From Isosphaeraceae bacterium EP7 (GTDB taxonomy: Bacteria; Planctomycetota; Planctomycetia; Isosphaerales; Isosphaeraceae), in contig CP151667.1 of NCBI GenBank assembly GCA_038400315.1, forward strand, positions 1,127,174-1,191,173: 64,000 bases of DNA, in the 5' to 3' direction. Below are positions 19,559 through 29,021 of the stretch, in pieces. Below the pieces are notes generated by a model, which saw only the letters and a program-made list of their open reading frames with translations, was not told the origin of the DNA and did no database searches. The translations under genes were made by a program, and so were the position numbers. Position 1 is the first letter of the stretch. Every line of letters begins with the position of its first letter.

Positions 19559-20602
19559 ATGCCAGGATACTCAGGCGGTCGACCGCGCCGGGCCGGGTTC
19601 ACGCTGATCGAGCTTCTGGTCGTGATCTCAATCATCGCGGTGCTGATCGCCTTGCTGCTGCCGGCCGTGCAAGCCGCTCGCGAGGCCGCACGGCGGATGC
19701 AGTGCGTCAACAATCTCAAGCAGCTCGGCATCGCCCTCCACAACTATCACGACACCTTGGGACGCCTTCCCTACGGGGCGATCGTCGCCCAGAAGGGCAA
19801 CTTCTGGTACCCGACCGGCTCCGGAGGGGAGCACTATCGCTACTCGACCCTGGCGATGCTCGCACCGTTCTTGGAGCAGACGGCCATCTTCGGCGCGCTC
19901 AATTACAGCTATCCCGTCTACATGCCGGACGGCACCATCGCGCCGGCCAACACCAGCATCCTCAGCATCAAGGTTGGCCTCTTCCTCTGCCCCAGTGACA
20001 ACGGCCGGAACGTCCAGGACGGATTCGCCCCGGCCAACTACATGGCCAGCGCCGGCGACGGACTCCCGGGGGGCTCGGCGATCTACGACAGCCCCAACGG
20101 ATGCTTCTTCTTCAACTCGGGCATCAGCTTCGCCATGATCCAGGACGGGCTGAGCCAGACGGCCATGATCGGCGAGAGCATCCTCGGACCCGGCGGCTTC
20201 AATGTCCCGGCAGGGTCCGCGATCAACCCACAAGAGATCATGGCGCAGCAGGTCGCCGTCCCCATCAGCGCGCCGGCCGTCAATCTGACCATCGCTGAAT
20301 GCCAGTCCGCCGGGGCGGGCACGTCCGGCTACTTCAACGGCCAGAGGGGCGGGAGCTGGGCCCAGGGCGACTTCCGTCACGCCCTCTACACCCACTACGA
20401 CACGCCGAATTCCAAGTCATATGACTGCCTCCGCGGCAGCGACTACGGCTGGAAGACCGGTCGAAGCCGCCACCCCGGCGGGGTCAACGAGCTCTTCGGC
20501 GACGGCAGCGTTAAGTTCATCAGAGAAACGATCAATGTCGCCGCCTGGCGTGCTCTGGGGACACGCTCAGGCGGCGAGGTGATTTCCGCGGACGCATATT
20601 AA
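19559..20602 (+). CDS. DUF1559 pilin-like (type II pseudopilin signal) protein
   Basis: A 347-residue protein with a prepilin cleavage/methylation motif (R-R-A-G-F-T-L-I-E-L-L-V-V-I), then a hydrophobic helix and the 'AAREAARRMQCVNNLKQLGIALHNYHD' start of DUF1559. The C terminus carries the family's HxxG...F-G-D-G-S-V-K-F end. Planctomycete genomes hold dozens of such paralogues. They are probably exported and processed by a prepilin peptidase and attached to the envelope; the precise role is unknown. The ATG follows GAGAGG. It converges with the efflux operon 54 bases downstream. Confidence 0.93.
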   Translation: MPGYSGGRPRRAGFTLIELLVVISIIAVLIALLLPAVQAAREAARRMQCVNNLKQLGIALHNYHDTLGRLPYGAIVAQKGNFWYPTGSGGEHYRYSTLAMLAPFLEQTAIFGALNYSYPVYMPDGTIAPANTSILSIKVGLFLCPSDNGRNVQDGFAPANYMASAGDGLPGGSAIYDSPNGCFFFNSGISFAMIQDGLSQTAMIGESILGPGGFNVPAGSAINPQEIMAQQVAVPISAPAVNLTIAECQSAGAGTSGYFNGQRGGSWAQGDFRHALYTHYDTPNSKSYDCLRGSDYGWKTGRSRHPGGVNELFGDGSVKFIRETINVAAWRALGTRSGGEVISADAY

Positions 20603-20656
20603 CCCGAGCTTGCGCGGGCGAGTTGGCAGTCCATCCGGCCTCGATGAGACCTTGGA

Positions 20657-23600
20657 TCATCCATTGTCCGCTCCGACCGTGACGGCCAGGTTGTCGCGAT
20701 TGGTCGCACCGAGACCGATTCTCTCCGGATCGATCCAGGTCGGGCGGGTCTCGTCGGGCCCTTTGCCGAAGAGAAGGTAGAGAACGGGCAGGGCCAACAT
20801 GGTGAGGAAGGTGTCGCACACCATCCCGAAGAAGACGACGGTCGCCAGCGGCCTCTGGACCTCGGCGCCGATGCCGGTGGAGAGCATCATCGGCAGGAAG
20901 CCGAGCGCCGCGACGGTGCCGGTCATCAGGACGGGCCGGAGGCGGGCGAGCCTCGCCTGCTCAATGGCCTCTCGCTTCGGCAAACCCTGGGCGATTCGAT
21001 CGCGGATCGCGGCGACGAGCACCAAGCCTTCGAGCATCGAGGCCCCGGCGAGGGCGACGAAACCGACGCCGGCCGAGATCGTGAACGGCAGGTCCATGAC
21101 CCAGAGGCCGAAGACCCCGCCCACCCGCGCGAAGAGCACGCCGCTGAAGATCATCAGGGCGTCGCGGACCGAGTTGAACGTGAGATAGAGCAGGCTCAGG
21201 ATGAGGGCCAGGGCCAGCGGGACGACGATGTAGAGCCGCTTCTCGGCACGCCTCATATTCTCGAACTGCCCACCCCATCCGAGGTCGTAACCCTCGGGAA
21301 GCTTAACCTCCGAGGCGACCCGCGCCTGGACTTCTTCGACGAATGAGCCCATGTCCCTTCCGCGGATGTTCGCCTGGACGACAATCCGGCGCCGGCCCCA
21401 CTCGCGTTGGATCGTCGACGGGCCGGTCGTCTCCTCCAATCGTGCGAGCTTGCTGAGCCGGAGTCGCTGGCCGGTCGCGGTCGGGATCAGGATCTTTTCC
21501 AGGGCCTTCGGGTCGTTGCGATAGGCCATCGGCAGCCGGACGGCAAGTGGGAAGCGTCTGCCCGGCTCGAGGATCTCGCCCACCTTGATGCCGCCCGCTG
21601 CGTTGATGGTGTCGAGCACCTGCCTCGCGGCAATGCCGTAGCGAGAGAGGGCGTCGCGGTCCACCTCGATGCGGAGCACCGGCAGGCCGCTGATCTGCTC
21701 GGTCGAGACGTCGGCCGCGCCCGGGATGGATTTCACGACTCGCTCGATCTCGGCGGCCTTCTCCTTAAGCACCTCCAGGTCGTCGCCGAAGAGCTTGATG
21801 CCCAGGTCGGCCCTGATCCCGGCGACCATCTCGTTGATGCGCAGTTCGATCGGCTGGCTGTAGACGGCCCGCATGCCGGGGAGGGTCCCGGTCACCTCGG
21901 CCATCGCCGCGACCAGCCCATCCTGGTCCTTCGCCTTCTTCCAGCCCGCCCGAGGCTTGAGGGAAATGTAGACGTCGGTGACTTCGAACCCCATCGGATC
22001 GGTCGCGACCTCGGCCGTCCCGGTCCGGCTCCAGATGGTGTCGATCTCGTCGGGGAACTGCTCCTTGAGCATGGCCTCGATGCGCCCGCCATATTCGAGC
22101 GATTCCTCGAGGCTCACGCTGGCGAGCCGGATGGTGTTGATGACGATCGTCCCCTCGTTCAGACGCGGGACGAACTCGGAACCGAGGCTGAAGCCGAGCA
22201 GGGTCGTGGCGACGGTGAGGGCTCCGACGAACGCGAGCGTTGCCTTGGGGAACCGGAGTCCGAGGTGGAGCAGGGGCTTGAAGAACGCGTGGGCCAGCCG
22301 ATCGACGAACGTCTCCCGGTCCGATGTCCTCCGCTTGAGCCCCAACGAGGCCAGCGCGGGCATGAGTGTCAGGGAGAGGATCATCGAGCCCAGCAACGCG
22401 AAGATCACGGTCAGGGCCATCGGCCGGAAGAGCTTCCCCTCGACTCCTTGGAGAGTGAGGATGGGAAGATAGACGATCATGATGATGAGTTCGCCGAAGA
22501 GGGTCGGCTTGCGGACCTCGACGGCCGCGTCGCGGATGATGTCGAGCTTGGGGCGATCCGTGCGGTCGTGCGCGAGGTGGCGGACGCAGTTCTCGACCAT
22601 CACCACCGAGCTGTCGACGACGAGCCCGAAGTCGATCGCACCCAGGCTCATCAGGCTCCCCGCGATGCCGATTCGCTCCATCATCGTGACGGCGAAGAGC
22701 ATCGACAACGGAATCGCCGAGGCGACGATCAGGCCGGCACGCAGGTTTCCGAGGAATGCGAAGAGCACGGCGATGACGAGCAGGGCCCCCTCGGCCAGGT
22801 TCCGCTCGACGGTCATGAGCACCTGGTTGACCAGATGCGTCCTCTCGTAGGCGACCGTCACGTTGACGCCCGCGGGAAGCGTCAGCTTCACCTCACGCAT
22901 CGCGCGGTCGAGCGCCATCGTCACGTCGCGCGAGTTCTCGCCCATCCGCATGAACGCGAGCCCTAGGACCACCTCGCCCTTGCCGTTCGCGGTGACCCCC
23001 CCGCGGCGGATCATGTGGCCGATGTCGACCTCGCCGACGTCCCTGATCCGGATCGGCACGCCGTCGCGCGCCGTGATGACGATCTTGCCGATCTCTTCCA
23101 GAGTACGGGCACGGCCGACCCCCTGGATCAGGCTCGACTCGTCGGCACGGACCACGTAGCCACCGCCGACGTCCTTGTTGTTCTCCTTCAAGGCGAGGAT
23201 CACGTCGTCGAGCGTGAGCACGTACTTGGCCAGCTTGGCCGGTTCGGCCCGCACCTCGAATTGCTTGGCCAATCCGCCCCAGGAGTTCACCTCGGCGACC
23301 CCTGGCACACGCCGCAGCCTGGGCCGGACGACCCAGTCTTGCAGGGAACGCAGCTCGGTCAGGTCGTAGACATTGCTCGAGAGGAAGTAGTGGTAGACCT
23401 CACCCAGCCCTGTGGCGACCGGGCCCATCGTGGGCTTCTCGACCCCTTGAGGGAGTTGCGCCTCGCCAAGGCGCTCGTTGATTTGTTGGCGGGCGAAATA
23501 GATGTCGGTGCCATCCTCGAAGATGGCGACCACTTGCGAGAGGCCGAATTTCGAGAGCGAGCGGACCTCTTCGAGGCCCTTGAGGCCGCCGACGGCCTGC

Positions 23601-23809
23601 TCGACCGGGAACGTGATCTGACGCTCGATTTCCTCGGGGGCAAGCTCGGGCGCGACGGTGTTGATCTGCACCTGAACCGGCGTCGTGTCGGGGAAGGCGT
23701 CGAGCGGCAGCTCGCCCGCGGCACGCACTCCGAGCGCCACGAGGATGCATGAGAGCAGGATGACGACGAACCGATTCCTGAGGCTGAAGTCGATCAGTGC
23801 ATTGAGCAT
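20657..23809 (-). CDS. Heavy-metal RND efflux pump, CzcA/CusA family
   Basis: A 1050-residue inner-membrane RND transporter. Seen are the N-terminal helix with 'LRNRFVVILLSCILVALGVRAAGELPLDAFPD' features, a porter domain with 'EIERQITFPVEQAVGGLKGLEEVRS', and the diagnostic TM4 sequence D-F-G-L-V-V-D-S-S-V-V-M-V-E-N. That resembles the divalent-cation (Zn/Co/Cd/Ni) pattern DFGxxxDGAxxMVEN more than the Cu/Ag pattern, but with S-S replacing G-A, so the metal is uncertain. It is translated after the adaptor gene with a 25-base gap. No outer-membrane channel gene is adjacent. Confidence 0.93.
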   Translation of the reverse strand: MLNALIDFSLRNRFVVILLSCILVALGVRAAGELPLDAFPDTTPVQVQINTVAPELAPEEIERQITFPVEQAVGGLKGLEEVRSLSKFGLSQVVAIFEDGTDIYFARQQINERLGEAQLPQGVEKPTMGPVATGLGEVYHYFLSSNVYDLTELRSLQDWVVRPRLRRVPGVAEVNSWGGLAKQFEVRAEPAKLAKYVLTLDDVILALKENNKDVGGGYVVRADESSLIQGVGRARTLEEIGKIVITARDGVPIRIRDVGEVDIGHMIRRGGVTANGKGEVVLGLAFMRMGENSRDVTMALDRAMREVKLTLPAGVNVTVAYERTHLVNQVLMTVERNLAEGALLVIAVLFAFLGNLRAGLIVASAIPLSMLFAVTMMERIGIAGSLMSLGAIDFGLVVDSSVVMVENCVRHLAHDRTDRPKLDIIRDAAVEVRKPTLFGELIIMIVYLPILTLQGVEGKLFRPMALTVIFALLGSMILSLTLMPALASLGLKRRTSDRETFVDRLAHAFFKPLLHLGLRFPKATLAFVGALTVATTLLGFSLGSEFVPRLNEGTIVINTIRLASVSLEESLEYGGRIEAMLKEQFPDEIDTIWSRTGTAEVATDPMGFEVTDVYISLKPRAGWKKAKDQDGLVAAMAEVTGTLPGMRAVYSQPIELRINEMVAGIRADLGIKLFGDDLEVLKEKAAEIERVVKSIPGAADVSTEQISGLPVLRIEVDRDALSRYGIAARQVLDTINAAGGIKVGEILEPGRRFPLAVRLPMAYRNDPKALEKILIPTATGQRLRLSKLARLEETTGPSTIQREWGRRRIVVQANIRGRDMGSFVEEVQARVASEVKLPEGYDLGWGGQFENMRRAEKRLYIVVPLALALILSLLYLTFNSVRDALMIFSGVLFARVGGVFGLWVMDLPFTISAGVGFVALAGASMLEGLVLVAAIRDRIAQGLPKREAIEQARLARLRPVLMTGTVAALGFLPMMLSTGIGAEVQRPLATVVFFGMVCDTFLTMLALPVLYLLFGKGPDETRPTWIDPERIGLGATNRDNLAVTVGADNG

Positions 23810-23834
23810 CGCGAAGGTCTCCCATTGGGCCCGG

Positions 23835-25448
23835 TTACTCGCAGCAACCGGCCCCGATGGCCCCCTTCATGATCTCGGTCTTGAGCAGGAATGCTCCCTT
23901 GGTCACGACCGTCTGGCCGGGCGTGAGGCCCCAGGTCACTTCGAGGATGTCTGAGTGATCAGTCGGCTTCGTCGTGACACGTTGCGGGCGGTAGGTGGCA
24001 TTGCCCTGCGGGATGAAGACGACTTCCACGCCGTCTTTCCGTTGCACGGCATCCTTCGGGACGATCACCGCCTGGTGTTCGGGGGCGACCTGAATCGCGG
24101 CCTCGCCGAACTGGTTCGCCCTGAGCTGGCCGCCTGCGTTCGAGAGCTCGGCCCGGACTCGGGTGGTCCTGGTCTGTGCATTGACCTCGGCGCCCACCCA
24201 GGTTACCACGCCGAGGTTTTCGGTCCCTTCCCCCGGGCTCTCGCCGGAGATGACGAAGCTCACGGCCTGGCCGGGCTTCACCTTGCGAATGTCGCCCTCG
24301 TATAGGTCAATCCAGAGCCAGATTCGAGACGTGTCCGCGACCGCGAACAACTGGGCCGTCGCCAGCACGGACTCGCCTTTCACCGCATGTCGCGCGACCA
24401 CCGTCCCATCGATGGGCGACGCGACGTCGAGGAGGTTTTTCGTATCTTTGGCCTTGAGGATCTCGGCGAGATCCGGGTCGCCGAACCCGAGGTTCCTGAG
24501 CCTTTGCTCGGCGTCCATCGTGGTCGCCTGCGACTGGAGCAGCGCGGTCGAGACTTCGAGTTCGGCCTTGCCCGCGACCATCCCCGTACGTGCGAGCGCC
24601 TGCGTCCGCTCGGCCGTGGCTTGCGCGAGCTTCAAGGCGGACTGGGACGTGAGGAACTGGGCCTTGGCGGCGCTCACCTCGGCCGAGTCGACGACGGCGA
24701 GTACCTCACCTTGAACGACCTTCTGGCCGAGGTCGGCCCTGACTTCACGCAAGAAGCCCGACACCCGGGGGCTGACTTCCGCGTAATGGTTGGCGTCATA
24801 GGCCGTCTCGGCGTTCGCGACGAGTTGATGGGCGTGCGTCTCCTGTCCGACGATCGCCGTACGGATCCCGATCTTGGTGGCGAGCATCGTCGAAGCGAGC
24901 CGGACCGTGGGGAGCGGGTCTCGGCAAACCTTGTCGGTACCGTTCGTCGTGACCGGGAACGGCTTACCTTCGGCCTTTGCCTTCAGGCACTCCGCGCAAA
25001 GCGACTCGGGCTTGCCGTGTAAGGCACACCAGCCGTCGTCCGGCTGGATCAACGACGCGGAGGGCCCCTTGCTGCACTTGTAACAGAAGCTTGCGGGGAG
25101 CCCATGCTCCTTGCAAATGACGAGGTTGTATTTCGCCTCGACCTCGGGGTGACAGAGTGTGCAGATATCCTCGGGAATATTCCCGTGCTCTTTGCAGAGC
25201 ATGAGTGTCTTCTGGAGTTCAACGTGGCAGATCGTGCAGAACTTCTCCGGCACCCCGTGTTCGTTGCAGAACAGGCCGGCGTCCTCCGCCTTGGTCGCCG
25301 TAGGGATCGGACGTGCCCACGAGGGGAGGCGAGCGGGATCAATCCGCGCCTGGACCGGCATCCAGCCCGGTCGCAGAACAGAAATCGCGACGCACACGGT
25401 CGTGAGGACGAGCGCAGCCGCGAACCCAAGAATCAATGGGCGTTTCAT
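23835..25448 (-). CDS. RND efflux periplasmic adaptor with four Cys/His repeats
   Basis: A 537-residue membrane-fusion protein. An N-terminal membrane anchor (~5-25) is followed by four repeats of C-x2-H-G-x(1-2)-P-x3-C-x2-C between C61 and C154 (for example C-N-E-H-G-V-P-E-K-F-C-T-I-C). The usual hairpin, barrel-sandwich ('VASPIDGTVVARHAVKGESV') and beta-barrel domains follow. The repeats could bind four metal ions and hand them to the pump (inference). The C terminus also ends in C-C-E. ATG at 25448 is preferred to the TTG three bases earlier. Known role of the family: bridging the RND pump to an outer-membrane channel. Confidence 0.88.
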   Translation of the reverse strand: MKRPLILGFAAALVLTTVCVAISVLRPGWMPVQARIDPARLPSWARPIPTATKAEDAGLFCNEHGVPEKFCTICHVELQKTLMLCKEHGNIPEDICTLCHPEVEAKYNLVICKEHGLPASFCYKCSKGPSASLIQPDDGWCALHGKPESLCAECLKAKAEGKPFPVTTNGTDKVCRDPLPTVRLASTMLATKIGIRTAIVGQETHAHQLVANAETAYDANHYAEVSPRVSGFLREVRADLGQKVVQGEVLAVVDSAEVSAAKAQFLTSQSALKLAQATAERTQALARTGMVAGKAELEVSTALLQSQATTMDAEQRLRNLGFGDPDLAEILKAKDTKNLLDVASPIDGTVVARHAVKGESVLATAQLFAVADTSRIWLWIDLYEGDIRKVKPGQAVSFVISGESPGEGTENLGVVTWVGAEVNAQTRTTRVRAELSNAGGQLRANQFGEAAIQVAPEHQAVIVPKDAVQRKDGVEVVFIPQGNATYRPQRVTTKPTDHSDILEVTWGLTPGQTVVTKGAFLLKTEIMKGAIGAGCCE

Positions 25449-25631
25449 CAAACGAACTCCCGCTGCTGGTAGAAACGGTCGAGACCGACGCCGTTCACCC
25501 CGGAATGATCCGGGACGTGACGGGCTCAGATCTGAATGAATGGGGGATTGACCGTGCGCCCGCGGGGGCGTGCTCGAGGAGTCTGCGGAGTAAGTCCGAA
25601 GAGTGTCCCGAAAGGTCTGCCTCGCCCGATT

Positions 25632-26003
25632 TCAGCAGCGGAAATTCTGGAGGAGTGCCCGCACCGTCGACGAGCTTCCCCAGCCCGCGAGGCCCGTGGG
25701 AGAGCCATCGGGGGTCAGGTTTGCGTGCGGGTGGGGCAGGGGCCGGGCGGGGCCGAATGAGAATTCGTCCAGCCAGTGGGACTCGATCGCGAAGGTCAGG
25801 TCGGGGACGCGGACGTCGGGCGACTGGACGGCACCCCGGCAAACGCAGTCGTCCGATTCCTCGGGGCAATGGGCCGGGGCCGGTGCGTCCGCCTTTCCAG
25901 AGGCGTGCTCCTGATGCGCATCATGGCAGGCCTCGGCCAGCCCGCAGAGCAGCGGACAGGCCAGGATGATGCCGATCAGGATTACCATCGTGGCGACACG
26001 CAA
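25632..26003 (-). CDS. Small secreted Cys/His-rich protein of the efflux operon
   Basis: A 123-residue ORF with a strong signal-type start (M-V-I-L-I-G-I-I-L-A-C-P-L-L-C-G). A Cys/His cluster follows (C-H-D-A-H-Q-E-H, then A-H-C-P, then C-V-C), and then a Pro/Gly-rich tail ending N-F-R-C. The Cys in the signal region might be a lipid-attachment site. No domain was recognised. It lies 183 bases upstream of the adaptor on the same strand and is probably the first gene of the efflux operon; a periplasmic metal-binding role is inferred from composition and context only. The 137 bases upstream show no clear operator. Confidence 0.6.
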   Translation of the reverse strand: MRVATMVILIGIILACPLLCGLAEACHDAHQEHASGKADAPAPAHCPEESDDCVCRGAVQSPDVRVPDLTFAIESHWLDEFSFGPARPLPHPHANLTPDGSPTGLAGWGSSSTVRALLQNFRC

Positions 26004-26140
26004 CGTGGACGACCCTCTCTTCTCGAAGACGAACCAACTCTCATCTTAGCTCAGGGCCAATCGCGGTCAAGCGGGCCTTCATCCGTATTGATCATCGGCG
26101 ATATCCCCCCGCTTCTCCATCTTACGGTCTCCCGGCAAGT

Positions 26141-27061
26141 TCAGCGAAGCGGCGGACCGGCCAGGGGAGTGCCGTCGGTGTCGAGGATCTGGAAGTGGTG
26201 AATTCCCGGCATTCCCCGGCCCTGATGGGTCCAGACGAGCCGCTTGTCGCGCGTGACCTCGCTGAGCTTGACGTCATCCGGGCCCGCATGGTGGCTGGTG
26301 ATGACGGTATTCCCGTTGGGGAGCCGCTGGACACCGCATGCGTCGTTAATCGGTCGACCGGGCAGATCGTCATTCGTCACCTGCCAGACAATCTTGCCCG
26401 ACGGGGCGACCTCGATGACCAGGTTGCCGAGCGTGCATCCGATCAGGGTGTTCCCATCGGGCAGGCGGATGGCCGTGAACGGCATGTCGGGCGTGGCAAC
26501 TTCCCAGATCACCTCGCCCTTGGCGGTGTACTCGCGGACGACCTTATCCAGCAACTGAGGGACGAGGTAATTGCCGTTGGACAGCTTGCGGGCCATCCGG
26601 GTCTGTAGGTGATGGTCCTTTGTCTGCGCCTTCAACGGCACCTCGACGACCACCTTCCCCGAACGGTCGACCTCGATCAGGCGTGGGTGATCGCCGGCCT
26701 CGCTCACGAGGATCCGACCACCGCCGACGTCCTGGACGGTGTTGACCTCGGACTGCGTCCCCTTGAACGCGAAGAGAATCTTGCCGTCGGGCGTGACCTC
26801 GACCGCCGAGCCACCGGGTTCGTCCGCGTTCTTGTTGAGGGCAAGCAGAAGGTTGCCGCCCTGCAAGACCCAGCCGTCGCGAGATGGGCGTGGGTAGGTC
26901 CAGGTCGCATGACCGTCGGCATCAAGGATGTACGTCTTTCCGCCCATTGCCAGCAAGCCGTGGCGGATCGGCTTCGGATCCTCGGCCAAGGCAGGGACCG
27001 TGGAGGCGGCGATCAGGAGGAGAAGTGTCCGCATCGGCCTGAACATGGGTCTATTCGCCAT
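26141..27061 (-). CDS. Secreted beta-propeller protein (PQQ/NHL-like)
   Basis: A 306-residue protein with a signal peptide (M-R-T-L-L-L-L-I-A-A-S-T-V-P-A-L-A) and repeated propeller blades of the form 'D..G...W.......G...RLPNGNTLI', including 'AIRLPDGNTLIGC', 'GVQRLPNGNTVITSHH' and 'ARKLSNGNYLVPQL'. It fits the PQQ-like or arylsulfotransferase-like propellers abundant in planctomycetes. No enzyme active site was recognised. The frame is open far upstream, but the ATG at 27061 has a purine-rich site and precedes the signal peptide. It lies 85 bases after the acyltransferase gene and may be co-transcribed. Confidence 0.75.
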   Translation of the reverse strand: MANRPMFRPMRTLLLLIAASTVPALAEDPKPIRHGLLAMGGKTYILDADGHATWTYPRPSRDGWVLQGGNLLLALNKNADEPGGSAVEVTPDGKILFAFKGTQSEVNTVQDVGGGRILVSEAGDHPRLIEVDRSGKVVVEVPLKAQTKDHHLQTRMARKLSNGNYLVPQLLDKVVREYTAKGEVIWEVATPDMPFTAIRLPDGNTLIGCTLGNLVIEVAPSGKIVWQVTNDDLPGRPINDACGVQRLPNGNTVITSHHAGPDDVKLSEVTRDKRLVWTHQGRGMPGIHHFQILDTDGTPLAGPPLR

Positions 27062-27146
27062 CGGAGCGTTCTCTTTTGACAAGACGGATCGTGCACGCCC
27101 CGAAGGATACCCGACGAGAGTGGCGAACACCCGCACGACCCCGGGC

Positions 27147-28520
27147 CTAGAGTCGGACCCGCAGGCCGAGTCGGGCCAGCAACCCCGCCGCGCCGCAGAC
27201 GAAGACGGCCATCGCCGCCGATCCTCCGACGACCGCCCAGGGGTCTGGCGACCCGGTGTAGCCGAGAATGGCCGATCCGAATCCGGCGAGTCCGATGAGC
27301 CAGATGGTGATCGGGTGGAGGAAGTAGGCGAGCAGCGGATTCGCGCCGGCCGGCCGGAAGAGGAATGTCCAGGCGCGGAACCCCGCGACGTCGATGATCG
27401 CAAACAGGAGGATCCAGGCCGATGTTGCGATCGCGGCCGACCAGAAGCACCAGGTCGGTGTCGCGCCGATCTTGTTGATTCCTTCGAACGTGTCGGTCAG
27501 TGCTCCGGCAAGGACGAGGCCGACCACGAACGTCGAAGCCCAGGCGATCCGTTCCTTGTGCGACCTGACGGTGCTATCTCGACGCAGGATCGAGCCGAGG
27601 AGGCACCCGGCCATTGTCACCGCGGCGAGCGAGCCGGTCGCGTCGCCCAGCCCGACGTACCCCTGAATCCCGTCGAATCCTCGCGCGAGCAGGTCGACCG
27701 CGCCTCGAACTGGGTCGAGCCAGGCCTTGTCGTCGACCCGGTCGAACAGACCACGGTCGTGGGTCGCCAGGTGCAACATCATGAGCAGGCCCATCGCGCC
27801 CATCAACCACTCGCGTCGAGAACCGATCAGGAGGGTCAGCAGCGCCACTGTCAGATAGGCCCAGCCGATCAGGCCGAGGATGCCCCACCACGAGGTCCGG
27901 AGCCAGACCCAGCCGTCCACGGCCCCGTAAAATGGCAGTGATGTCGACTCTGGCGAGCGCCGGTAGATCGCCAGCAAGCCGATCATGCCCGCCACGCCCA
28001 GCACTTTCAGGCCAAGTAGGATGTTCCGCTTCGGGCCGTGGTTTCGAGGCAGGGAGCACCAGGCCAGGATCACGCTGAGGAAGGCGAGCAGGCCCCAGAT
28101 ACGGCCGCCTAGCGTCGTGTCGTCGTCATGATTCAGCTCGATGACGCCCAGCAGCAGAAGGCTGGCGGACCTGCCAAGGATGTGTCGAAGCTGTTGCCAA
28201 CGAGAGGCGCCCAACTCGGCGGCCCTTTCGAATGCCAGCGGGATTGAGACCCCGACGATAAACAGAAACGACGGGAAGACGATGTCCGCCAAGGTCATCC
28301 CATCGGCCCTGGGCGGCCTGATATGGTGGAGCCACGAGGGCGCGGCGCGTCCCAAGTCGTTGACGAAGATCATCAGGAAGATGGTCAGCCCGCGAAGTAC
28401 ATCGACAGAGTCAACTCGAAGCCCCGGCCTCACGCCTGTGAGCGGTGCGTCGAGGACCACCACCGGCCCGCGGTCCACGTCTTGCTCGTCCATCTTCGCC
28501 GGAATCGTCGTCATATCCAT
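27147..28520 (-). CDS. HGSNAT-like multi-pass membrane acyltransferase (DUF5009)
   Basis: A 457-residue membrane protein with about ten hydrophobic segments. The start matches heparan-alpha-glucosaminide acetyltransferase-like proteins: 'SVDVLRGLTIFLMIFVND', then P-P-R-A-D-G-M-T-L-A-D-I-V-F-P-S-F-L-F-I-V-G. Two His-containing loops are present (N-H-D-D-D, and 'YFLHPITIWLIG' near the end). By family it would transfer acetyl groups across the membrane to sugars; the substrate here is unknown. The neighbouring propeller gene downstream on the same strand may be its partner. It is divergent from the DUF1592 operon. Confidence 0.88.
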   Translation of the reverse strand: MDMTTIPAKMDEQDVDRGPVVVLDAPLTGVRPGLRVDSVDVLRGLTIFLMIFVNDLGRAAPSWLHHIRPPRADGMTLADIVFPSFLFIVGVSIPLAFERAAELGASRWQQLRHILGRSASLLLLGVIELNHDDDTTLGGRIWGLLAFLSVILAWCSLPRNHGPKRNILLGLKVLGVAGMIGLLAIYRRSPESTSLPFYGAVDGWVWLRTSWWGILGLIGWAYLTVALLTLLIGSRREWLMGAMGLLMMLHLATHDRGLFDRVDDKAWLDPVRGAVDLLARGFDGIQGYVGLGDATGSLAAVTMAGCLLGSILRRDSTVRSHKERIAWASTFVVGLVLAGALTDTFEGINKIGATPTWCFWSAAIATSAWILLFAIIDVAGFRAWTFLFRPAGANPLLAYFLHPITIWLIGLAGFGSAILGYTGSPDPWAVVGGSAAMAVFVCGAAGLLARLGLRVRL

Positions 28521-29021
28521 CCCTCGAATCGAGGCATCGTGGGCGGGAATCCGCCAGGCGAAGGGGGCATCTCAGTTCGCCAGTGCGCGAGGCCCGGCGA
28601 TCGGAAAGTCACCGAGATGTCGTCCCCAACTTCCGCGCCCGTCAGGGAGCATGGTACCTCGGCCGCGGCCCCGAAGGCATGATGCAGACGGTCATTCCCA
28701 CTCTTCACCCTCCCGGCTCCATCCGCCGAAACCGAAAGATCGTCCGAGTCTGAGACGTACTGGACCAGGTCGACGCATCGGCCCCTCACCACTTGCGAAA
28801 GTCACGGATCAACCGTCCTCGCCGGGAGTTTCTCCCCACTCGCATGATGAGCATTTCGAGAGGGAGGTTCATGCGAAGATGTCGTGCATCAGGCGAAACC
28901 GGGCTGTAGACTCTTTGAATGCGTGTCCAGGCCGAGACTCGATCTCGAGTCTCCGACTGGGGTGAGGACAGACGGCTCCATCCGACACGTCCCAGGTGCC
29001 TGCCCATCGGAGCTTGGAATC
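28521..29021. other. Divergent intergenic region
   Basis: Five hundred bases between the divergent acyltransferase gene and DUF1592 gene. Short ORFs exist on both strands but none has a good start or recognisable product. It presumably holds the promoters of both operons; no convincing boxes or operator were found. Confidence 0.6.

Noticed and set aside
21407-22966. 519-codon plus-strand frame opposite the RND pump
   Set aside because: Low-complexity His/Asp/Arg-rich translation, antisense to clearly conserved pump sequence.
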